Made by a program: the position numbers and the translations under genes. Shown here piece by piece: positions 12,597 through 22,695 of a stretch of 64,000 nucleotides of DNA. The stretch is taken from positions 154,199,121 to 154,263,120 of the forward strand of contig CM056742.1 in NCBI GenBank assembly GCA_029851415.1, read 5' to 3'. Origin of the DNA: Eretmocerus hayati. Lineage: Eukaryota > Arthropoda > Insecta > Hymenoptera > Aphelinidae. Below the pieces are notes generated by a model. It made no database searches. It saw only the letters and a list, made by a program, of their open reading frames with translations, and was not told the origin of the DNA. Position 1 is the first letter of the stretch; the number at the start of each line of letters is the position of its first letter.

Positions 12597-12866
12597 GTCG
12601 AAGATCTCAAAACCGGCAATATCCAGTACACCAATGAAGTGTTGACGTTTCTGCTTGGTGTCTAGGGTTTCGTTACACTTGACGACAAGCCACTTAAAGA
12701 TCCTGTCGAACATGGCCTTGGACATGGCACCAACAGAGTAGGATACCTGATTCACGTTACGACCCTGGGTTACGAATTCGTTACCGACCTTGATCCTTGG
12801 CTTCAACAAATTCTTGTACATGTCTGCGCAGTCGATACCGAGAAGGGTTGCGACACGCTCACCTTC
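12597..12866 (-). CDS. Mhc: Mhc exon 8, second part: switch II (residues 379-468)
   Basis: Constitutive 270-base exon, phase 0, from [20 protein letters not shown] to [12 protein letters not shown]. It carries the class-II landmarks [14 protein letters not shown] and [12 protein letters not shown]. Switch II, DIAGFE, lies at residues 460-465, immediately before the alternative relay exon. Acceptor AATTCAG|GAAGGT, donor GAC|GTAAGT. A splice junction directly after switch II is the conserved arthropod position feeding cluster 9. Confidence 0.98.
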
Positions 12867-13000
12867 CTGAATTATCAAACAAAAATACAATGAATCATTT
12901 ATATTGCTTAATTTTACGTGGCGAATGTTATTTTAGAAAATTTTCAACTTGAGGGTCTTGAACACGAAAATAATGAAATTTTTAAGAAGGAAAATTTTAC

Positions 13001-13138
13001 CTCGGTACCATCAGCCTCAGCCTGCTCTTCTCGACCCCTCTGCTTGAATTTCATTCCACCCATGTGCATTACAGAGGCTGTGATCTTGTAGATGTCATCC
13101 TTCTCTTGTTGAGTGAAACCCAATACATCGAAGGCTTT
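13001..13138 (-). CDS. Mhc: Mhc exon 8, first part (residues 333-378)
   Basis: Constitutive 138-base exon, phase 0 at both ends, following cluster 7. The peptide starts [20 protein letters not shown] and ends AEADGTE, containing the conserved [14 protein letters not shown] string. Acceptor ACAAACAG|AAAGCC, donor GAG|GTAAAA. In Drosophila this and the next exon are one; here a 134-base intron divides them. Confidence 0.97.
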
Positions 13139-14815
13139 CTGTTTGTAAAAATTGATCGAGTCAGTCAATTATATTGTTTCATCTAGTATGAGATCCATCA
13201 TCAAACACGATCCAAAGTGAGAATTTGAGACAATTATTAAGGAATAGTTATCTCTATTCGATCAGAAATTCTTTTTCGGTCAGTTTTGATAATGGATCAA
13301 CAAAAATACAAAGGCAACAAAAAAAACCATAGACATATTGACGGCTATAAGATAATAATCAAACATGAAGCCACACAAGGACAGAACATAGTAGAAGCAT
13401 ATAAAACAGACTATGAAAATTTTAAGCTGCAAACAGGCTGTGAAGCTTGAGTGAAAAAGCTTGAAGATTCATGAGCAACAAATATTCTATTGACAGCAAA
13501 GCGTGAAAAGGCAGTTTTTTTTCTTGCAAAGAATTCGAACAACAGAATCCTTACTCTGCGTTAACGGATTCCATGTTTTTGACCATATCGGTGAGATAAC
13601 AGATTCTGAGAATCTGTTTCGGTCACATGATACTGTTGACAGAGTCAGATAAATTGATACCGTAGATGCGCAAATGAAACATAAAATAAAGTAATTTGCG
13701 AGCTAAATTTCCAGGATCACAAAGTACTCGATTCGATCCATATTGTAAAACCAATGCTTGTCGATTTTTATGGAGAGCTCACTTCTTCATCAACCTTATT
13801 GAGCGCTGATAAGTCTGAAATCGTGGAACTCAAAGGAATACATCCGTGGCTCTAGTTCCTTTTTATATGGTTCTATATTATGGGATAAGGTTTTTGGAGG
13901 TACTACAAAAACATTGCGACATCATAATCGAAGGTTTGAAAGACATTTTTTAACTGACTTATAGTAACAAACTCTGAGTTGATATAAATGAGTTGAAATT
14001 CGATGAGGTACAAATATCAAATAATGTATCGTCGCAATGTTTCCTTCTTGGGTCATCAGGATTTTACTCATGGTCAACTTGTGAAGTAGACTCAAGATTC
14101 TTGGATTATGACGATTGATATTTTGATAGATTTTCTTTAGATAACATTCCAAGAAACTCCATGTTTTTTCTTTATTAATGCCTATCTTAGATGCAGGAAA
14201 CAAACTCCTAGTTCATAACTATTGGCAACATTTTGGAACAGAAGTTGGTTACATGTATAGGTGAGTTTCTGCAATTTCATTCTGGGAATATTCATGGAAG
14301 TGGAGAAAGTTTAAATATTTTGCCTTTCTTTGGATAAAAAAAAGCATAAACATGGAATATCCATTTCAAGATCTTTGATCGTCAAGAAAGGGGTTCCGAG
14401 GAAAATCATACCAAGATAACAATCAAAAAATAATCCTTGGTGGAATATGTTTGAGTGGAAGGAGTTATTTCGGATGAAAAAATTCAGTAATCCCAAAAAA
14501 ATACAAATATTAGAAACAAGGGTCTTCAAGGAGAAATCGAACTTCATATTGAAGGAGTAATTTCAGTGAGGAAGTGGTATGTCCATAGGTCAGAATATGA
14601 ACTTCGATCACACATTCCCTTTTGTTTGCTTGATTTGAAAATCAAGATAAAAAATGCAAATACAAAACTCAAGAATTTCCAGGATGAGGAACAAAAAAAT
14701 GTCACGAAAGAAATTGAAAAAAAAACAACTCGGATAAATTTCTTCATCCCGAGTTTTAAAAATAGGGAACAGGGAACAAATCATGATGCTTGTCTTCCAG
14801 GGGGATAGGACTTAC

Positions 14816-14919
14816 GTCCGTGAGAACACATTCTTCACCGTCGTCCATTCCAGGAATGGTAATCTTTCCCTGGGATACGTTGTAATAGTCGTAAATGTTG
14901 TTTGATAAGAAACACATCT
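14816..14919 (-). CDS. Mhc: Mhc alternative exon 7d (residues 298-332)
   Basis: Fourth 104-base copy, proximal to exon 8: EMCFLSNNIYDYYNVSQGKI, then TIPGMDDGEECVLTD. Acceptor CTGCAG|AGATGT, donor GAC|GTAAGT. It differs from 7a-c by Asn in place of Phe after DYY. The adjacent intron toward 7c contains a GC-rich patch with a trinucleotide run. Confidence 0.95.
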
Positions 14920-16006
14920 CTGCAGGAAAATATTAATAATCAATAAAATTATAGAAAACAAATCTGGTCGAATCTTGTGATAAGTCATCTGACTTATAAA
15001 TCAGTACATTGAGAGCTTTCTTTTGTGATCTTTCATTACCTAAAGTCATCCTTTTCCCAATCATACTGTCGATGTCGATATAATGTATGAATAAAAAGTC
15101 ACAATTTTGAATGTTGATAAATGTTCAAGTGCACTTATTGCATCAAAATATAGTTAGCATCAAAGATTTGACTGTGGAGCATGTCGAGGAGCGGGACGAG
15201 TCTGTCGGTTGCTTCGTCTTGTGTACATTGAATCTAAAGGAGTCAAAATTAATGAAAAAAGTCACCTTTTGCCACCACCTCATGAAGTTTTCGAGCTACA
15301 GCCGACACAGCGCTCCCGCCCCCCGATATTTTCAATTTTGCGCATAAATACGCAGTGCTTAAAGCTGCGCGTTTCTCAAAGGGGCAAGAGCTGCTGCTGC
15401 TGCTGCACTCGACTTGGCTTTTAAATTAATTTTATATATTTAGAATTCTTATTTTAGACATCAGATTTTTTCAAACTGATTTTGAGTTGGCTCAGGATAT
15501 ATCAAGATGTGGACACCGTGTAATGACGAGTCTGGTTTGTTGATGATAAGGAACTTCATTTGATAGAATGTGATTGGTATGCTTGAAAATTGTGACTGAT
15601 TCTCTGAACGGTATGGGAAAAAAAATTGGTGTCCATATCTGAAATTTCATCCAAATTGTATTTTAATCAACCAATGCTATAAAACTTCTAAGAGAAATTT
15701 TTTGAAACATCTTTGATGATTTATCTTCGTTCCTGGAATGAACCAACGATGCGGACAAAGATACCGATCACATTGATTCATTTCCAGTACTGGAAGTATT
15801 TACTTCATTCTTAGAATGATTTAGATTTGAATAATTAGATATCATAAGAAACATCAACGAAATAAAAGTCAAAAGCAGGGTAATCGTGATGTATATTTTT
15901 GGGATATTCATGAAAAGATACGTTATGATTCGATTAAATGAGGGAGTAGTGTTTGTGATTGATGAGGGGTGGCATTTGGTGGCTGTTGTCATTTTTTTGG
16001 ACTTAC

Positions 16007-16110
16007 GTCCGTGTTTTCCATTTCTTCTGAGTCGTTGACCCCAGGTATTCTCGTTTTACCTTGGCTAATGAAGTAGTAGTCACCGATACGGTTGCTCAGC
16101 TTCGTCATTT
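16007..16110 (-). CDS. Mhc: Mhc alternative exon 7c, the most divergent copy (residues 298-332)
   Basis: Third 104-base copy: EMTKLSNRIGDYYFISQGKT, then RIPGVNDSEEMENTD. Acceptor CACACAG|AAATGA, donor GAC|GTAAGT. It lacks the Cys seen at the third residue of the other copies and changes the DDGEE turn to NDSEE. The reading frame, splice phases and DYYF/SQGK core are intact, so I treat it as functional. Confidence 0.94.
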
Positions 16111-16980
16111 CTGTGTGTGAGTGCGTGTGTCATGTACCTTGAAATAATATCTATAAACCTAGAGAGCGATGTCTCCAACTATTCAACTGTAAACGCTTCC
16201 CAAAATACAAAAAGTGCCAAGGAAATGCGCTTATTCTAATACATCTAAGTCCCACCAGTAGGAACAACCTGGGAAAATAATTGAGGCCGTTTCTGACACT
16301 CTTTGGGACGATTTTTCCTTGCCGAATGATTCAGTTCAAATTGAGAAAAAAAAATTATATCAACCAAGTAGTACATCTTGGACGAAAAGTCTCAACCCCA
16401 AATTATTCACCAGAGTAACGAAATGTCAACCCTTATACAAGGGAATCCATTCAACCAATTTGTTCACCGCAATTGTTGATCGATTTTCAATGCTCAGGCT
16501 AGTGTATGAGATGAAGTTACAAGAATGAAGATGATTATGATATTTGCGACAGAAAATATAAGGCCAAGATAAATAGAATATGAAATTTTGCAGATAGACA
16601 AGATTACATGGCAGCCAGCTGATACATCGTAAGAGACAGATAAGTTGAGACGAGAGACAGTTGAGATCCAAGACAGAGACAGACGTATACACATATATCA
16701 ATTTTTCAGAAATGAGCAGAACGAGAGGGTTTGTCAATTCGCGTCATACTTTCTTAAAGACAAGGTTACTAAATAGCTCTTTACGCAGTCACGTTGATTT
16801 GTAGATGTTTCTTAGATTCTTTTCGACTGTTTCTTTGAGTATTTTCAGAAAAATGGTTGGTTCGAATGAAATGAATCTCTGATAGAGTTAAAAATTTTCG
16901 AAACATCTACATTGATTGTGTGTTATTAGTGAGGAATAAAAATCAGACGCGTTCGCTGTTCCTATTGAACGCGCACTTAC

Positions 16981-17084
16981 GTCGGTAATAAGCATTTCCT
17001 CGCCGTCGTCGAGACCAGGTATTGTGGTCTTTCCTTGCGAGACGAAGTAGTAGTCTGTGATTTTGTTGGACAGCAGACACTTTT
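16981..17084 (-). CDS. Mhc: Mhc alternative exon 7b (residues 298-332)
   Basis: Second 104-base copy: EKCLLSNKITDYYFVSQGKT, then TIPGLDDGEEMLITD. Acceptor CCTTAG|AAAAGT, donor GAC|GTAAGT. It keeps the DYYF and SQGK core and the acidic DDGEE turn. It is about 1.5 kb from 7a and 0.9 kb from 7c. Functionally it is a pocket variant expected to tune nucleotide handling; which muscle uses it cannot be read from sequence. Confidence 0.95.
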
Positions 17085-18623
17085 CTAAGGTTTGTCAAAA
17101 AAATACATGCTTGGATGAGACAATGGAACTTGGATGACCATTTACTATGGTTTTACCAAAAATTCCGACATTAAATTTACAAAGCTTCGTTGAATAATAT
17201 TTTAATATCGTCAGCGATCCTGCCATTGACAATGCAAGGCGTATGTGAGAAGGTTTGATAGTAATTTTTTCTACAAAAAGCCTCCACTCATAATGTAGAT
17301 CATGAGTTTTGGATTATGTGTTTCCAAATATTTGCAACGAAACTGAGTATTGCGGAGGATCTATTTTTTTTTGGGGGGTCTCGATTTGGAATTATAGGGC
17401 TAACTAAACTAAGAACAGGTACCAATTCTGTTTCAGCTTGGATTTTTACAGGGACAAATATGTACATACCCTACAGGAAAGAGATTATTCTCAGAGGTTT
17501 GAAAGTATTTTTTTCAGATAATCTATAAAAAAATGGTGAATCTGATTCGTAAATGAGCGAGTTGAGAATTTCCAATTGTTAATAGACATTGATTTATCTC
17601 TTTCCTGTTGGGTCTTAAACCCCGATTATGGGGGTTGTGAATTCATATTCGGCGGGAACTTTTTCGACGTTGCATTATTTTGTTCGAGTCTGTCTGCAGG
17701 GTCACCAAAAACTTCTACGCATCTAGTATACAAAATAAAAAAGAAGTATTGTTTTCATGGGCTTCTTCTCAACAAATTTTGAGCATTCTCCCCAGGTTGA
17801 GTTCATATCACTCGGGATTTTCTTGTGTAAGAGAATTCACGCTAGGAATTTTTGTAATATTTACAAATTACAAAGGGGTAACACTATGATTGATGCGAGA
17901 ATTTCTATAAATTTCATCTTTCAACTCGCTATATATGGGCTAATACGAAAATTAATCATGACTTGTATTTCTCATGAACTAATTTTCAATAGATCTTAAA
18001 TTGAACTAAATCTTCAGATTTTCGCATCAATCTTTTCAAGGCGTCATTCGCATTGCTCGCACAGCTCGTGTCTTAGCGGCTTTGATAAGTCATTCAAACA
18101 CTCTGTACAACTGTCATAATCAGTTTCCTACTCTGGCCAATGTGTGGCGTCGATAAGATAAAAAATCACAAGGGAATCAAACAGTGTACAGGCATTAGAT
18201 ATCACGTGACAGCGCGCAAAAGAGCCCGTTATTGCATATCTAAAAATTGCATCTATAAAATATGCGCTTTCAACGGTTCAATAATTCTAAAGAAAAAATA
18301 ATAAACATATAACTAAAACGAGACAGTTACAAAATATCAAAGATAAGAGCATAATTACGTTATATCAATCTCAGAGCCGAGAGAAGAGTTAAACTAGTCA
18401 GACTATAATAGATTAATAATTCAACAGTGAAGTGTACATTCGAGATCACATTATTAAAACTCAATGGAAATATTTGATCAAGTTCAGGTCCTCAATCTAT
18501 GAAGATATTAGATGCAAGATTTTTGCTCTGACTAAGAGATATTCCTCTCGGCATCGCGGAGAAGACAAACAGAGCGCTAAATGAAATTAGAAGAAAACTC
18601 GAGATCCGCGCGTGTCTTCTTAC

Positions 18624-18727
18624 GTCTGTAAGTTCGCATTCCTCGCCATCGTCGACACCGGGAATCGTCGTCTTGCCTTGGGCAACGAAGTAGTAGTCGT
18701 TGATGTTGTTTGACAGTAGACACATCT
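18624..18727 (-). CDS. Mhc: Mhc alternative exon 7a (residues 298-332)
   Basis: First of four mutually exclusive 104-base exons forming one edge of the nucleotide-binding pocket. The peptide starts EMCLLSNNINDYYFVAQGKT and ends GEECELTD. Acceptor TTTGTCAG|AGATGT, donor GAC|GTAAGA. Because 104 is not a multiple of three, including two copies would shift the frame. Confidence 0.95.
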
Positions 18728-19157
18728 CTGACAAACGGAGCATGCAAGATATATCAATTGAAAAATTTGCGGCTAATAAATTAATCCTATCGCGAGAAAA
18801 TATTTTAAACAACATGACACCTTCATACTGTGCGATGACACCTATGGCCTTCAACTCGTTCTACTACTCTGTCTGTCGATTTCTCTTAAGGTCAATATTT
18901 GAATCATCCACACCCTATAAGATTATATCCACGGCTTTGCGAGTGGTGATTGCAAAGTTCGTCAATCCTTGTAACCCATCGATTTTAAATTAAAAACTCA
19001 GTTGTAGGATCAGTCCGATGTTGGAAAATGTACAGATGATCGTTTAATGCTAAAGGACACCTGCCTGGATGGAAATCAGTCAATCTCAAATTTGTATAAT
19101 GTCCTTTTCCACTAGATTTGAAAAGATTCCGCGCAATGTCGAAATGAATCGGTCCCT

Positions 19158-19485
19158 GGGGCCTTATTCTAAAACGTTTTTTCCGCGGAGGGGTGGAAAA
19201 AATCCATCGATTCCCATTTCCACCTAGTTTACACTTAGTAAACAAACTATCTTGTTTATCACATTGCCACGTGTATATGACTACACCATATATTGTGGCG
19301 CACCCTTCTGAACCCCCCGAAACTTTTTATGATCATAAATTCAAAAGATTAGTTCAGGAATCAACTCAACATAAAATTGAGTCATTTTTAGATTACAAAC
19401 AAAGTGATAGGTTAGTGAGCGGAAATGGTGATCATTGCTATTTTCCTCGCGCGATCGAGGGAAAAAATTATTAGAATGAGGCCCC
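19158..19485. repeat. MITE-like inverted-repeat element in the intron before exon 7a
   Basis: The left end GGGGCCTTATTCTAA is mirrored at the right end by TTAGAATGAGGCCCC, with further imperfect inverted matches inward (TTTTTTCC against GGAAAAAA). It is about 328 bases long and contains no coding sequence. It lies wholly within an Mhc intron, between the exon ending at 19614 and exon 7a. No clear target-site duplication. Confidence 0.6.
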
Positions 19486-19613
19486 TGACTGAATTTCAGA
19501 AGATACTCGTGAATTTTTTCCAACATAGGACTGTCACTCGATTTGATGTGGAAAACAAATTTTTCTGATAAGTAATTTTATCGCGTGACCTAATCGAAGT
19601 CTTTTGATCTTAC

Positions 19614-19712
19614 CCTTAAGACCCTTGACAGAACCAGACATCATCTGGTAGAAGATGTGATACGATCGCTCCAGCGCCTGTTGTGAAATGACACGGGCTT
19701 TCTCCAGTAGAT
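19614..19712 (-). CDS. Mhc: Mhc exon 6, second part (residues 265-297)
   Basis: A 99-base exon encoding LLEKARVISQQALERSYHIF and then YQMMSGSVKGLK. Acceptor CTTTTTAG|ATCTAC, donor AAGG|GTAAGA. It ends in phase 1 with the first base of the Glu 298 codon, which each of the four downstream exon 7 copies completes. It is the common upstream partner for cluster 7. The intron that follows carries a MITE-like inverted repeat. Confidence 0.96.
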
Positions 19713-19792
19713 CTAAAAAGTAATTCAGCTCATTAGACATTACTCTGATAAATGTCAACGGAATTATATAAAAAACTAGAAGAAAAACTTAC

Positions 19793-19856
19793 AGGTCTCA
19801 ATGTCAGCCCCGGCCAGTTTTCCAGATGGTCCGAAGTGAATACGGATGAATTTACC
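19793..19856 (-). CDS. Mhc: Mhc exon 6, first part (residues 244-264)
   Basis: A 64-base exon encoding GKFIRIHFGPSGKLAGADIE plus T, the strand and turn directly after switch I. Acceptor CTAG|GGTAAA, donor ACCT|GTAAGT. It ends in phase 1, so Tyr 265 is split across the intron. The size and flanking motifs match class-II myosins exactly. Confidence 0.96.
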
Positions 19857-20011
19857 CTAGAAAGTTTAGAGATTTATAATGAGTCCTCATAAGCGGTTGA
19901 AAAGTGTTATAATGAGTCAAAGTCAATAATCTCGGAGAGTGAATTGACGATAAACTCTTCAATTGTTTTAACTCATCATGAGGTGTACGAAATTCCTGAA
20001 GAAGTACTTAC

Positions 20012-20235
20012 GAAACGTGAAGAGTTGTCGTTACGCACAGTCTTGGCGTTACCGAAGGCCTCAAGTACGGGATTGGTCTGTACGACTTGATCCTCAAGGG
20101 ATCCCTTCTTTTCTGATGCAGCATCTTTTTTCCCCGACGCTCCGACCGTCGCGAAGTACGCAATTACCTTCTTCGTGTTCTCAGTCTTTCCGGCTCCGGA
20201 CTCTCCAGTAATCAACATAGACTGGTTCTCACTGT
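20012..20235 (-). CDS. Mhc: Mhc exon 5: P-loop and loop 1 (residues 169-243)
   Basis: 224 bases; acceptor CCCAACAG|ACAGTG, donor TTC|GTAAGT. It contains the Walker A P-loop GESGAGKT at residues 179-186, followed by [11 protein letters not shown] lysine-rich surface loop 1 ([19 protein letters not shown]) follows. The exon ends with most of switch I, NDNSSRF at 237-243, which is completed by GK in the next exon. These residues bind and hydrolyse MgATP. Confidence 0.98.
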
Positions 20236-20573
20236 CTGTTGGGAAAAGTAAGCATATTAGATAAGGCGTTCTATTCAGATATTGCAGAACCCATAGAAGA
20301 AAGTTCTTGAGGCAAAATTTGAATTTGTTGAAGACTCATTCACCCTCGACTAGGCGCGCAAAAAGGACTAAAGTTACTGGTTTGGATCTCGTGGGTATTC
20401 CAATCGTAATCGGAAATAACCTTTAACTCGACTGATTTTGGATTTTTGTTCCAGTCAGAATAGGTAAAAAAATCCGGTAAATTATATTATTTGAATACGG
20501 AGGATGTCATGAGACCCCAAAGTAACATGATTCCCTTGTTTGATAGAAAATTGCAAAAAATCGATCTTTTGGA

Positions 20574-20796
20574 CTCTGGTATTCATAGTCGTTTCTAAAC
20601 TGAGGGTTAGAGTTTAACCCGCGGTCTAGGCGCTGTAGTCATCGTGGCCGAAGAACAAACTTGAGTCTTTGGTGTTCTGCTGCGCTGGTATGATGCAGAG
20701 ACTTTAGTTCATGTATTGGCCGCACTGACTACAGCGCTTAAACCGCGGATCAAACTCTAACCCTCGGTTGTTGAGAAATGACTATGAATACCAGAG
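20574..20796. repeat. MITE-like palindromic element in the intron between exons 4 and 5
   Basis: Arms of about 68 bases (20574-20641 and 20732-20796) are near-perfect reverse complements, starting CTCTGGTATTCATAGTC and ending with its complement. A spacer of about 90 bases separates them. No coding capacity. It sits in the 679-base intron just upstream of the P-loop exon. Confidence 0.75.
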
Positions 20797-20914
20797 ATAG
20801 CGCGTCTGTTTGCAAGGTGATGCTAGTCATGAAACAATTTTGGATCAATGATAAATAATTGCTCCTGAGTCCAGAACTTTCTTATCTTTGTAAATATTTC
20901 TTCTTTATACTTAC

Positions 20915-21071
20915 TGGTCAACATGTTTACGTAGGCACCGTCAGAAATGGCGAAAATGTGAGGTGGCACTTCGCTACGCCTTTTACCACGGTACAGTTTG
21001 GCACAACGTTGTGTGTATACGGGGAATCTCTTGTAAGGATTGATGGCCACACAGAAAAGTCCGGAGTATGT
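20915..21071 (-). CDS. Mhc: Mhc exon 4 (residues 117-168)
   Basis: Constitutive exon of 157 bases, acceptor TTTGCAG|ACATAC, donor ACCA|GTAAGT. The peptide runs from [19 protein letters not shown] to DGAYVNMLT. [14 protein letters not shown] and PPHIFAISD are hallmark class-II myosin motor strings leading to the nucleotide pocket. It ends in phase 1, and the split Asn codon 169 is completed in exon 5. Confidence 0.97.
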
Positions 21072-22337
21072 CTGCAAAGATGAGAATGATCATCGTTAAT
21101 TTCCTTTCGCGTGATATAGTGAGTAAAAATGATTATCAACAAAACATTCATCTAAAAATAAAAATCTAGGCCGGTCTGCGACCTATGTAAAGCAAACTCA
21201 GGCGTTCATCTTGGGGTTTACACATTTACAATGATTTGGAAACGATTTATCTACAGCTAGATTCATACTTTTCAAACTATGGAAGTGGCGTACTTCTCTT
21301 GAGAATAACATTGTCTATTATGTGATAGCATGAATCCCGTATTAGATGTAGATCTATCGTTATTCATTCGATCAAACGCATGACATGCTTCATTCTTTAC
21401 ATGATGGAAGATCTTTGCGACTGACCAAAATTTGAAAGAACTAACAATCATTGTAAATGGAGTTTGACAAGTGTCCATGATTTATAACACAAATCGGCGA
21501 AAATTGCGTGAAATATAAATGTATACATAAATATGTTGAGTTAGTTCACATTTTTAGAGGATACGCTGAGAATTTAATGGCTCTGATTGCATCAGGTATC
21601 ACAACTACTGGGAATTCACAATGTATTTGACCGAAGCAGACGAATAGTCGTCACAACATGATTAAAAACTTCGCGACCATTGTTAAAATTACTCGTATCC
21701 CTTACTTTGATTTCGATGAATTTACTCGCTAATTCGAGCAATTTTTAACAATTATTTTTCAACACTGACCGCAGATCCTCTAGTATAGATCATGATAAAC
21801 AAGTATTGAAGCTTTGAAAACGATCTCTCGACGAAATCGTTTCCGAGCAACTCTTGGTATTCATGATATGGGTTAGTATCAACAATTCTAAATTTAGTCA
21901 CTGGTGCGAGCATCACGAACAGGTCTGCTGTTCGAAAACACATTGGTAAAATGCTGAAATGCTGTCTACTTCTAATACTTGAATTAGTATATAAATCTGT
22001 TCAAATTGGCATTTTTCTACGCAAAAAATGTATAACATCAAAGTCAATAAATATTTCTTTGAATTGTCAGGAGTAAAGTGACCAAAAACGGGTCGGTGAT
22101 TCGACTCTGCAAGTAGAAAAAGCCAAATTTGGTCAGACGACAGAGACGTAACTGGCGCAGGTTTACGTGCAATCAGTAGCGTCTCATAAATTTGGATTGG
22201 TACAAATCTAATAAATCAATAAGGGGTATGAGGGTATTGTGGGTAACGGTAACAGCGTCTACTGCTGCACTTGATGGAGTAAAATATTATGAAAATATCG
22301 GGTCACTCCTTCAATAATGCGGATAAGCCGCTCTTAC
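21072..22337 (-). other. Mhc intron between exon 3b and exon 4
   Basis: A 1266-base AT-rich intron. No third exon 3 copy and no recognisable repeat. Confidence 0.75.
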
Positions 22338-22481
22338 GTAGATTAGCTTGGCGTAGTATCGCTGCTTGAGATTGTGCAGGACCGAAGCATCGTTGAGGTA
22401 TGTCAAGTTAGACATATCCTCGGCTTTTTCATACTTGGGCGGGTTCACCTGCTGCAGCAGGTCCTTCTTCACGTCCCTTAC
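22338..22481 (-). CDS. Mhc: Mhc alternative exon 3b (residues 69-116)
   Basis: Second copy of exon 3, also 144 bases and phase 0. The acceptor is TTTAG|GTAAGG, so the exon itself begins with GTAAGG, a donor-like string directly after the acceptor. The peptide begins [20 protein letters not shown] and ends with the same QRYYAKLIY as 3a. The donor is TAC|GTAAGA. This copy resembles published Drosophila exon 3 sequences more closely than 3a does. Confidence 0.95.
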
Positions 22482-22551
22482 CTAAATCGTCGCGAGCCCG
22501 AGAGAAAGAAAGATAGATGCGTTAGTTTTGTTTTGAAATTTTGACACTTAC

Positions 22552-22695
22552 GTAGATTAGCTTGGCGTAGTATCGCTGCTTCAGATTGTGTAAAACGCAA
22601 GCCTCGTTCAGGAAGGTCAGATCTGCCATATCTTCGGATTTTTCGAATTTTGGTGGATTTACTGGCAACAGCTGTTCCTTCTTCACTTCCCTTCT
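22552..22695 (-). CDS. Mhc: Mhc alternative exon 3a (residues 69-116)
   Basis: This 144-base exon has 48 codons, phase 0 at both ends, acceptor CTCTAG|AGAAGG and donor TAC|GTAAGT. The peptide begins [20 protein letters not shown] and ends QRYYAKLIY. It encodes the region linking the SH3-like domain to the motor core, near the nucleotide-site entrance. It is one of two mutually exclusive copies; the other starts 70 bases downstream. Including both would keep the frame, so exclusion cannot rely on a frameshift. The last 35 bases up to the donor match copy 3b exactly, although the rest is diverged. Confidence 0.95.

Larger units (their letters stand above)
13139..18623 (-). other. Introns of the exon 7 cluster
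   Basis: The gaps (13139-14815, 14920-16006, 16111-16980, 17085-18623) are AT-rich with no fifth exon 7 copy. A GC-richer patch at about 15290-15415 contains a CAG run in transcript sense (about 15390-15406) and a run of C residues. Nothing else is recognised. Confidence 0.75.
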
